The notes beneath the pieces are model-generated. The model did not search any database. It saw only the letters and a list, made by a program, of their open reading frames with translations, and was not told the origin of the DNA. The position numbers were made by a program, and so were the translations under genes. A DNA stretch of 64,000 nt from assembly GCF_964340395.1 (NCBI RefSeq), contig NC_135567.1:12786925-12850924 (forward strand), given 5' to 3'. The DNA comes from Glandiceps talaboti (Eukaryota; Hemichordata; Enteropneusta; Spengelidae). This document shows, in pieces, positions 53,463 to 64,000 of this stretch. Positions within the stretch are counted from its first letter, which is position 1. Each line of letters opens with the position of its first letter.

Positions 53463-53705
53463 ATACAACACCACCGTTGCTAAATTGTACAGGCGACATT
53501 TCTGCAGAATTCGATGCTGGATCTACAACAGGAGCTGTCACATTGCCTACTATATCGGCCACAGATGATTCTGGAGAAACTCCCTCAGTAGCATGTAGTC
53601 CTGCCTCAGGTGACAAGTTTAATGTTGGGGCAAATACAGTAACATGTTCTGCCACTGATAGTTCTGGCAACACAGGGACATGTACTTTCACAGTCACTGT
53701 CACAG
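53463..53705 (+). CDS. HYR domain exon 11
   Basis: Same as exon 6 at all noted sites (L6, T30, A44, GAT36) and in its flanks, 7,216 bp downstream of it. The flank differs at least once (ccccatgac near 54,056 where the exon 6 unit has caccatgac). Confidence 0.92.
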
Positions 53706-54904
53706 GTATGTGTCTAAGAATCGCCCCGGAAGGAAACTGTTTGCTGAGATGAATGTACATAATTAAATCCGATAAGGTAACTGATATTTTCGATGGCTTG
53801 CAATTATATTGTTGTACTGAAAAATTAAAAAATCTAGCCCATATCAGTTGCAGTAGAGATACATGTATACGAAATTGACTACCACGTTTTGATAGATTTG
53901 GGTTTATTGTGAGTCTAAAGTATTGATTGCCGTAAAACATAACCATTTTTCTCGATTTTCACTGTAAACGTGACATTTACAATTTGGTTTGTCAATAATA
54001 TTTGCTAATTGTGTGTTTTATGATTATTTTTTAACATTTTTTGAAATTTTTGTGCCCCATGACAATACCTAAGTTATAAAAAAATTGAACTCAAACGGTC
54101 ATATATTAATGTATCAAAATAGAAAACCATTTTAGACGTCCTCAATAATCGCAAATTACAAGTGTAGATGAAGTTATGATATTGTCGATAAATTACACAT
54201 TAAAAATATACTCAAATTTCAACTATGAATGATATACGTTAATATATCTAGTATGGTTGGGATAAATATTGATTTATACATTCAAAAATACATTCCATGA
54301 AATATTCACTGCAATTAATAAAAAAAAACATGCGTTTTGTGGAATTTTAATATACTTCCCGTGCTATAATTCTTTTCAATAAACAGTAAATATTAAAGTG
54401 ACTAGACTTGGCGAGCAATAACAAGCACAGATTGTCATCACTTTAGTTATGGTATTTGGTACTCTAAGCATGATATTTGAACAGTTCACATAGCTAATCT
54501 AATGAACTTTTTACAAGACTTGCAGATAACATTGGTATTATCAGATGTTGGTATTGAAAATTTTTAAATTAAAATAACTATTATGTTTTACTAAACTATA
54601 ATATCACATCATTCATTCTCACTAAATCTTGCTCAGAATATGAAAGATATTACTGTATACTAGGTAACATCACTGCTGATGTTGGACACTTCATGGTTCC
54701 TTATAAACATCTGTTGAAATTGGAACACTAGTAAATCTGTTTTCTTGATTTGTAGGGGTATCTTTTTAATCGTTGATGTTTCTCACGGAGATTCTAAAAC
54801 GTATTTTGATTTTCTTTTTTTTTAAAGTAAAGTAAAGTAACTAGCAGGACATTTTCGTATAATGTAAACTATTTTTGCCTTTCATCGTAAATGTAATTTC
54901 ACAG

Positions 54905-55147
54905 ATACAACACCACCGGTGCTAAATTGTACAGGCGACATTTCTGCAGAATTCGATGCTGGATCTACAACAGGAGCTGTCACATTGCCTTATATATCGG
55001 CAACAGATGACTCTGGAGAAACTCCCTCAGTATCATGTAGTCCTGCCTCAGGTGACAAGTTTAATGTTGGGGCAAATACAGTAACATGTTCTGCCACAGA
55101 TAGTTCTGGCAACACAGGGACATGTACTTTCACAGTCACTGTCACAG
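54905..55147 (+). CDS. HYR domain exon 12
   Basis: Variable sites: V6, Y30, S44, GCA33, ACA65. Its upstream flank (cacggagattctaaaacg) resembles that of exon 7, while its exon haplotype equals exon 9, suggesting a mosaic origin. Confidence 0.92.
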
Positions 55148-56345
55148 GTATGTGTCTAACAATCGCCCCGGAAGGAAACTGTTTGCTGAGATGAATGTAC
55201 ATAATTAAATCCGATAAGGTAACTGATATTTTCGATGGCTTGCAATTATATTGTTGTACTGAAAAATTAAAAAAATCTAGGCCATATCAGTTGCAGTAGA
55301 GATACATGTATACGAAATTGACTACCACGTTTTGATAGATGTGGGTTTATTGTGAGTCTAAAGTATTGATTGCCGTAAAACATAACCATTTTTCATGATT
55401 TTCACTGTAAACGTGACATTTACAATTTGGTCTGTCAATAATATTTGCTAATTGTGTGTTTTATGATTATTTTTTAACATTTTTGAATTTTTTCTGCAAC
55501 ATAACAATACCTAAGTTATAAAAAATTGAACTCAAACGGTCATATATTAATGTATCAAAATAGAAAACCATTTTAGACGTCCTCAATAATCGCAAATTAC
55601 AAGTGTAGATGAAGTTATGATATTGTCGATAAATTACACATTAAAAATATACTCAAATTTCAACTATCAATGATATACTTTAATATATCTAGTATGGTTG
55701 GGATAAATAATGATTTATACATTCAAAAATACATTCCATGAAATATTCACTGCAATTAATAAAAAAAACATGGGTTTTGTGGAATTTTAATATACTTCCC
55801 GTGCTATAATTCTTTTCAATAAACAGTAAATATTAAAGTGACTAGACTTGGCGAGCAATAACAAGCACAGATTGTCATCACTTTAGTTATGGTATTTGGT
55901 ACTCTAAGCATGATATTTGAACAGTTCACATAGCTAATCTATTGAACTTTTTACAAAGACTTGCAGAGCACATTGGTATTATCAGATGTTGGTATTGAAA
56001 ATTTTTAAATTAAAATAACTATTATGTTTTACTAAACTATAATATCACATCATTCATTCTCACTAAATCTTGCTCAAAATATGAAAGATATTACTGTATA
56101 CTAAGTAACATCACTGCTGATGTTGGACACTTCATGGTTCCTTATAAACATCTGTTCAAATTGGAACACTAGTAAATCTGTTTTCTTGATTTGTAGGGGT
56201 ATCTTTTTAATCGTTGATGTTTCTCACGGAGATTCTAAAACGTATTTTGATTTTCTTTTTTTTTAAAGTAAAGTAAAGTAACTAGCAGGACATTTTCGTA
56301 TAATGTAAACTATTTTTGTCTTTCATCGTAAATGTAATTTCACAG

Positions 56346-56588
56346 ATACAACACCACCGGTGCTAAATTGTACAGGCGACATTTCTGCAGAATTCGATGC
56401 TGGATCTACAACAGGAGCTGTCACATTGCCTACTATATCGGCCACAGATGACTCTGGAGAAACTCCCTCAGTATCATGTAGTCCTGCCTCAGGTGACAAG
56501 TTTAATGTTGGGGCAAATACAGTAACATGTTCTGCCACTGATAGTTCTGGCAACACAGGGACATGTACTTTCACAGTCACTGTCACAG
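56346..56588 (+). CDS. HYR domain exon 13
   Basis: Variable sites: V6, T30, S44, GCC33, ACT65, as in exon 8. The intron after it mixes the two classes (catgcg, then ctattgaac, then cagataac). Confidence 0.92.
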
Positions 56589-57791
56589 GTATGTGTCTAA
56601 CAATCGCCCCGGAAGGAAAGTGTTTGCTGAGATGAATGTACATAATTAAATCCGATTAAGGTAACTGATATTTTCGATGGCTTGCAATGATATTGTTGTA
56701 CTGAAAAATTAAAAAATCTAGGCCATATCAGTTGCAGTAGAGATACATGTATACGAAATTGACTACCACGTTTTGATAGATTTGGGTTTATTGTGAGTCT
56801 AAAGTATTGATTGCCGTAAAACATAACCATTTTTCTCGATTTTCACTGTAAACGTGACATTTACAATTTGGTTTGTCAATAATATTTGCTAATTGTGTGT
56901 TTTATGATTATTTTTTAACATTTTTTGAAATTTTTGTGCAACATAACAATACCTAAGTTATAAAAAAAATTGAACTCAAACGGTCATATATTAATGTATC
57001 AAAATAGAAAACCATTTTAGACGTCCTCAATAATCGCAAATTACAAGTGTAGATGAAGTTATGATATTGTCGATAAATTACACATTAAAAATATACTCAA
57101 ATTTCAACTATCAATGATATACGTTAATATATCTAGTATGGTTGGGATAAATATTGATTTATACATTCAAAAATACATTCCATGAAATATTCACTGCAAT
57201 TAATAAAAAAAAACATGCGTTTTGTGGAATTTTAATATACTTCCCGTGCTATAATTCTTTTCAATAAACAGTAAATATTAAAGTGACTAGACTTGGCGAG
57301 CAATAACAAGCACAGATTGTCATCACTTTAGTTATGGTATTTGGTACTCTAAGCATGATATTTGAACAGTTCACATAGCTAATCTATTGAACTTTTTACA
57401 AAGACTTGCAGATAACATTGGTATTATCAGATGTTGGTATTGAAAATTTTTAAATTAAAATAACTATTATGTTTTACTAAACTATAATATCACATCATTC
57501 ATTCTCACTAAATCTTGCTCAGAATATGAAAGATATTACTGTATACTAGGTAACATCACTGCTGATGTTGGACACTTCATGGTTCCTTATAAACATCTGT
57601 TGAAATTGGAACACTAGTAAATCTGTTTTCTTGATTTGTAGGGGTATCTTTTTAATCGTTGATGTTTCTCACGGAAATTCTGAAACGTATTTTGATTTTC
57701 TTTTTTTTTTAAAGTAAAGTAAAGTAACTAGCAGGACATTTTCGTATAATGTAAACTATTTTTGCCTTTCATCGTAAATGTAATTTCACAG

Positions 57792-58034
57792 ATACAACAC
57801 CACCGGTGCTAAATTGTACAGGCGACATTTCTGCAGAATTCGATGCTGGATCTACAACAGGAGCTGTCACATTGCCTTATATATCGGCAACAGATGACTC
57901 TGGAGAAACTCCCTCAGTATCATGTAGTCCTGCCTCAGGTGACAAGTTTAATGTTGGGGCAAATACAGTAACATGTTCTGCCACTGATAGTTCTGGCAAC
58001 ACAGGGACATGTACTTTCACAGTCACTGTCACAG
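57792..58034 (+). CDS. HYR domain exon 14
   Basis: Variable sites: V6, Y30, S44, GCA33, ACT65. Its upstream flank (cacggaaattctgaaacg) resembles that of exon 9, while its exon haplotype equals exon 7. Confidence 0.92.
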
Positions 58035-59230
58035 GTATGTGTCTAACAATCGCCCCGGAAGGAAACTGTTTGCTGAGATGAATGTACATAATTAAATCCG
58101 ATAAGGTAACTGATATTTTCGATGGCTTGCAATTATATTGTTGTACTGAAAAATTAAAAAAATCTAGGCCATATCAGTTGCAGTAGAGATACATGTATAC
58201 GAAATTGACTACCACGTTTTGATAGATGTGGGTTTATTGTGAGTCTAAAGTATTGATTGCCGTAAAACATAACCATTTTTCATGATTTTCACTGTAAACG
58301 TGACATTTACAATTTGGTCTGTCAATAATATTTGCTAATTGTGTGTTTTATGATTATTTTTTAACATTTTTGAATTTTTTCTGCAACATAACAATACCTA
58401 AGTTATAAAAAATTGAACTCAAACGGTCATATATTAATGTATCAAAATAGAAAACCATTTTAGACGTCCTCAATAATCGCAAATTACAAGTGTAGATGAA
58501 GTTATGATATTGTCGATAAATTACACATTAAAAATATACTCAAATTTCAACTATCAATGATATACTTTAATATATCTAGTATGGTTGGGATAAATAATGA
58601 TTTATACATTCAAAAATACATTCCATGAAATATTCACTGCAATTAATAAAAAAAACATGGGTTTTGTGGAATTTTAATATACTTCCCGTGCTATAATTCT
58701 TTTCAATAAACAGTAAATATTAAAGTGACTAGACTTGGCGAGCAATAACAAGCACAGATTGTCATCACTTTAGTTATGGTATTTGGTACTCTAAGCATGA
58801 TATTTGAACAGTTCACATAGCTAATCTATTGAACTTTTTACAAAGACTTGCAGAGCACATTGGTATTATCAGATGTTGGTATTGAAAATTTTTAAATTAA
58901 AATAACTTATGTTTTACTAAACTATAATATCACATCATTCATTCTCACTAAATCTTGCTCAAAATATGAAAGATATTACTGTATACTAAGTAACATCACT
59001 GCTGATGTTGGACACTTCATGGTTCCTTATAAACATCTGTTGAAATTGGAACACTAGTAAATCTGTTTTCTTGATTTGTAGGGGTATCTTTTTAATCGTT
59101 GATGTTTCTCACGGAGATTCTAAAACGTATTTTGATTTTCTTTTTTTTTAAAGTAAAGTAAAGTAACTAGCAGGACATTTTCGTATAATGTAAACTATTT
59201 TTGTCTTTCATCGTAAATGTAATTTCACAG

Positions 59231-59473
59231 ATACAACACCACCGGTGCTAAATTGTACAGGCGACATTTCTGCAGAATTCGATGCTGGATCTACAACAGG
59301 AGCTGTCACATTGCCTACTATATCGGCCACAGATGACTCTGGAGAAACTCCCTCAGTATCATGTAGTCCTGCCTCAGGTGACAAGTTTAATGTTGGGGCA
59401 AATACAGTAACATGTTCTGCCACTGATAGTTCTGGCAACACAGGGACATGTACTTTCACAGTCACTGTCACAG
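59231..59473 (+). CDS. HYR domain exon 15
   Basis: Variable sites: V6, T30, S44, GCC33, ACT65. It is followed by a gatgtggg-class intron with a private tatcattc variant near 60,132, unlike the other T30/GCC copies in mid-array. Confidence 0.92.
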
Positions 59474-60670
59474 GTATGTGTCTAACAATCGCCCCGGAAG
59501 GAAAGTGTTTGCTGAGATGAATGTACATAATTAAATCCGATAAGGTAACTGATATTTTCGATGGCTTGCAATTATATTGTTGTACTGAAAAATTAAAAAA
59601 ATCTAGGCCATATCAGTTGCAGTAGAGATACATGTATACGAAATTGACTACCACGTTTTGATAGATGTGGGTTTATTGTGAGTCTAAAGTATTGATTGCC
59701 GTAAAACATAACCATTTTTCATGATTTTCACTGTAAACGTGACATTTACAATTTGGTCTGTCAATAATATTTGCTAATTGTGTGTTTTATGATTATTTTT
59801 TAACATTTTTGAATTTTTTCTGCAACATAACAATACCTAAGTTATAAAAAATTGAACTCAAACGGTCATATATTAATGTATCAAAATAGAAAACCATTTT
59901 AGACGTCCTCAATAATCGCAAATTACAAGTGTAGATGAAGTTATGATATTGTCGATAAATTACACATTAAAAATATACTCAAATTTCAACTATCAATGAT
60001 ATACTTTAATATATCTAGTATGGTTGGGATAAATAATGATTTATACATTCAAAAATACATTCCATGAAATATTCACTGCAATTAATAAAAAAAACATGGG
60101 TTTTGTGGAATTTTAATATACTTCCCGTGCTATCATTCTTTTCAATAAACAGTAAATATTAAAGTGACTAGACTTGGCGAGCAATAACAAGCACAGATTG
60201 TCATCACTTTAGTTATGGTATTTGGTACTCTAAGCATGATATTTGAACAGTTCACATAGCTAATCTATTGAACTTTTTACAAAGACTTGCAGAGCACATT
60301 GGTATTATCAGATGTTGGTATTGAAAATTTTTAAATTAAAATAACTATTATGTTTTACTAAACTATAATATCACATCATTCATTCTCACTAAATCTTGCT
60401 CAAAATATGAAAGATATTACTGTATACTAAGTAACATCACTGCTGATGTTGGACACTTCATGGTTCCTTATAAACATCTGTTCAAATTGGAACACTAGTA
60501 AATCTGTTTTCTTGATTTGTAGGGGTATCTTTTTAATCGTTGATGTTTCTCACGGAGATTCTAAAACGTATTTTGATTTTCTTTTTTTTAAAGTAAAGTA
60601 AAGTAACTAGCAGGACATTTTCGTATAATGTAAACTATTTTTGTCTTTCATCGTAAATGTAATTTCACAG

Positions 60671-60913
60671 ATACAACACCACCGGTGCTAAATTGTACAG
60701 GCGACATTTCTGCAGAATTCGATGCTGGATCTACAACAGGAGCTGTCACATTGCCTACTATATCGGCCACAGATGACTCTGGAGAAACTCCCTCAGTATC
60801 ATGTAGTCCTGCCTCAGGTGACAAGTTTAATGTTGGGGCAAATACAGTAACATGTTCTGCCACTGATAGTTCTGGCAACACAGGGACATGTACTTTCACA
60901 GTCACTGTCACAG
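60671..60913 (+). CDS. HYR domain exon 16
   Basis: Variable sites: V6, T30, S44, GCC33, ACT65, followed by a gatttggg-class intron (private cacctatcaatg near 61,430). Confidence 0.92.
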
Positions 60914-62113
60914 GTATGTGTCTAACAATCGCCCCGGAAGGAAAGTGTTTGCTGAGATGAATGTACATAATTAAATCCGATTAAGGTAACTGATATTTTC
61001 GATGGCTTGCAATGATATTGTTGTACTGAAAAATTAAAAAATCTAGGCCATATCAGTTGCAGTAGAGATACATGTATACGAAATTGACTACCACGTTTTG
61101 ATAGATTTGGGTTTATTGTGAGTCTAAAGTATTGATTGCCGTAAAACATAACCATTTTTCTCGATTTTCACTGTAAACGTGACATTTACAATTTGGTTTG
61201 TCAATAATATTTGCTAATTGTGTGTTTTATGATTATTTTTTAACATTTTTTGAAATTTTTGTGCAACATAACAATACCTAAGTTATAAAAAAAATTGAAC
61301 TCAAACGGTCATATATTAATGTATCAAAATAGAAAACCATTTTAGACGTCCTCAATAATCGCAAATTACAAGTGTAGATGAAGTTATGATATTGTCGATA
61401 AATTACACATTAAAAATATACTCAAATTTCACCTATCAATGATATACGTTAATATATCTAGTATGGTTGGGATAAATATTGATTTATACATTCAAAAATA
61501 CATTCCATGAAATATTCACTGCAATTAATAAAAAAAAACATGCGTTTTGTGGAATTTTAATATACTTCCCGTGCTATAATTCTTTTCAATAAACAGTAAA
61601 TATTAAAGTGACTAGACTTGGCGAGCAATAACAAGCACAGATTGTCATCACTTTAGTTATGGTATTTGGTACTCTAAGCATGATATTTGAACAGTTCACA
61701 TAGCTAATCTAATGAACTTTTTACAAAGACTTGCAGATAACATTGGTATTATCAGATGTTGGTATTGAAAATTTTTAAATTAAAATAACTTATGTTTTAC
61801 TAAACTATAATATCACATCATTCATTCTCACTAAATCTTGCTCAGAATATGAAAGATATTACTGTATACTAGGTAACATCACTGCTGATGTTGGACACTT
61901 CATGGTTCCTTATAAACATCTGTTGAAATTGGAACACTAGTAAATCTGTTTTCTTGATTTGTAGGGGTATCTTTTTAATCGTTGATGTTTCTCACGGAAA
62001 TTCTGAAACGTATTTTGATTTTCTTTTTTTTTAAAGTAAAGTAAAGTAACTAGCAGGACATTTTCGTATAATGTAAACTATTTTTGCCTTTCATCGTAAA
62101 TGTAATTTCACAG

Positions 62114-62356
62114 ATACAACACCACCGGTGCTAAATTGTACAGGCGACATTTCTGCAGAATTCGATGCTGGATCTACAACAGGAGCTGTCACATTGCCTT
62201 ATATATCGGCCACAGATGACTCTGGAGAAACTCCCTCAGTAGCATGCAGTCCTGCCTCAGGTGACAAGTTTAATGTTGGGGCAAATACAGTAACATGTTC
62301 TGCCACTGATAGTTCTGGCAACACAGGGACATGTACTTTCACAGTCACTGTCACAG
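62114..62356 (+). CDS. HYR domain exon 17
   Basis: Variable sites: V6, Y30, A44, GCC33, ACT65, with a private silent TGC at Cys-45. It is the only Y30 copy with Ala-44. Confidence 0.92.
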
Positions 62357-63555
62357 GTATGTGTCTAACAATCGCCCCGGAAGGAAAGTGTTTGCTGAGA
62401 TGAATGTACATAATTAAATCCGATAAGGTAACTGATATTTTCGATGGCTTGCAATTATATTGTTGTACTGAAAAATTAAAAAAATCTAGGCCATATCAGT
62501 TGCAGTAGAGATACATGTATACGAAATTGACTACCACGTTTTGATAGATGTGGGTTTATTGTGAGTCTAAAGTATTGATTGCCGTAAAACATAACCATTT
62601 TTCTCGATTTTCACTGTAAACGTGACATTTACAATTTGGTCTGTCAATAATATTTGCTAATTGTGTGTTTTATGATTATTTTTTAACATTTTTGAAATTT
62701 TTCTGCAACATAACAATACCTAAGTTATAAAAAATTGAACTCAAACGGTCATATATTAATGTATCAAAATAGAAAACCATTTTAGACGTCCTCAATAATC
62801 GCAAATTACAAGTGTAGATGAAGTTATGATATTGTCGATAAATTACACATTAAAAATATACTCAAATTTCAACTATCAATGATATACTTTAATATATCTA
62901 GTATGGTTGGGATAAATAATGATTTATACATTCAAAAATACATTCCATGAAATATTCACTGCAATTAATAAAAAAAAACATGGGTTTTGTGGAATTTTAA
63001 TATACTTCCCGTGCTATAATTCTTTTCAATAAACAGTAAATATTAAAGTGACTAGACTTGGCGAGCAATAACAAGCACAGATTGTCATCACTTTAGTTAT
63101 GGTATTTGGTACTCTAAGCATGATATTTGAACAGTTCACATAGCTAATCTATTGAACTTTTTACAAAGACTTGCAGAGCACATTGGTATTATCAGATGTT
63201 GGTATTGAAAATTTTTAAATTAAAATAACTATTATGTTTTACTAAACTATAATATCACATCATTCATTCTCACTAAATCTTGCTCAAAATATGAAAGATA
63301 TTACTGTATACTAAGTAACATCACTGCTGATGTTGGACACTTCATGGTTCCTTATAAACATCTGTTGAAATTGGAACACTAGTAAATCTGTTTTCTTGAT
63401 TTGTAGGGGTATCTTTTTAATCGTTGATGTTTCTCACGGAGATTCTAAAACGTATTTTGATTTTCTTTTTTTTTAAAGTAAAGTAAAGTAACTAGCAGGA
63501 CATTTTCGTATAATGTAAACTATTTTTGTCTTTCATCGTAAATGTAATTCCACAG

Positions 63556-63798
63556 ATACAACACCACCGGTGCTAAATTGTACAGGCGACATTTCTGCAG
63601 AATTCGATGCTGGATCTACAACAGGAGCTGTCACATTGCCTACTATATCGGCCACAGATGACTCTGGAGAAACTCCCTCAGTAGCATGTAGTCCTGCCTC
63701 AGGTGACAAGTTTAATGTTGGGGCAAATACAGTAACATGTTCTGCCACTGATAGTTCTGGCAACACAGGGACATGTACTTTCACAGTCACTGTCACAG
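63556..63798 (+). CDS. HYR domain exon 18
   Basis: Variable sites: V6, T30, A44, GCC33, ACT65. The acceptor is attccacag where all others have atttcacag, a harmless pyrimidine change. The window ends 202 bp into the following intron, so the array continues to the right. Confidence 0.92.
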
Positions 63799-64000
63799 GT
63801 ATGTGTCTAACAATCGCCCCGGAAGGAAAGTGTTTGCTGAGATGAATGTACATAATTAAATCCGATAAGGTAACTGATATTTTCGATGGCTTGCAATTAT
63901 ATTGTTGTACTGAAAAATTAAAAAAATCTAGGCCATATCAGTTGCAGTAGAGATACATGTATACGAAATTGACTACCACGTTTTGATAGATGTGGGTTTA

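Larger units (their letters stand above)
38667..64000 (+). repeat. tandem array of about 1.44-kb units, each one HYR exon plus one intron
   Basis: Eighteen consecutive units spaced 1,439-1,446 bp, each a 243-bp exon and an intron of about 1.2 kb (the first full intron is 39,282-40,480, 1,199 bp). Introns match nearly as closely as exons. They fall into two haplotype classes. One has gatttggg, catgcg, ctaatctaatg and cagataac, and follows copies 3, 6, 8, 10, 11, 13 and 16, chimeric after 10 and mixed after 13. The other has gatgtggg, catggg, ctaatctattg and cagagcac. A variable poly-T plus gtaaagtaaagtaactagcag tract lies about 60 bp before each acceptor. The array is open at both ends (gap on the left, window edge on the right). 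The antisense frames across exons are shadows. Confidence 0.95.

Overview
The window looks like animal (metazoan) genomic DNA: AT-rich, intron-containing, crowded with microsatellites and decayed repeats. The only gene I can support is one plus-strand mosaic gene in the right half. It encodes an extracellular protein with a complement-control (CCP/Sushi) module and a very long run of hyalin-repeat (HYR) domains. HYR plus CCP mosaics are typical of marine invertebrates (echinoderm hyalin relatives, hemichordates, amphioxus, also some lophotrochozoans). The sequence alone does not settle the species.

Layout. 1-2,300: dispersed repeat fragments, no gene. 2,310-11,815: about 9.5 kb of a degenerate pentanucleotide satellite (ACTAT/ATAGT) that flips strand several times and is interrupted at 4,797-5,145 by a fold-back mobile element. 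11,820-12,920: unique DNA with a frameshifted reverse-transcriptase relic. 12,922-13,486: the same satellite in the opposite orientation, followed by a 22-bp minisatellite, a long inverted repeat (arms near 13,620-13,892 and 14,297-14,575) and about 240-bp tandem repeats. 15,540-28,900: mostly old dispersed and segmental repeats, simple repeats, a longer relative of the fold-back element (24,540-25,515), a CpG-rich patch with a TATA-like box (about 26,300-26,640) and a compound microsatellite.

The gene. Exon 28,976-29,389 encodes a 138-residue Cys-containing extracellular-type domain that I do not recognise. Two tiny Thr/Pro linker exons (30,131-30,160 and 32,783-32,824) lie on a 2.6-kb tandem duplication. 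A broken CCP exon start (37,927) runs into a CT microsatellite, and an intact CCP exon follows (38,204-38,383). After a 200-N gap come 18 HYR exons of 243 bp (81 residues each), spaced 1,439-1,446 bp, to the end of the window. Every intact exon is symmetric phase 1-1 and every junction rebuilds a sensible codon (G|AT = Asp, G|TG = Val), so exons can be duplicated or skipped without loss of frame. The introns of the array are nearly as alike as the exons, which points to recent unequal crossing-over and homogenisation.

The array enters from the gap in mid-intron and leaves through the right edge. The true HYR number is therefore unknown and at least 18 (at least 1,458 residues). The signal-peptide exon and the gene end are not identified.
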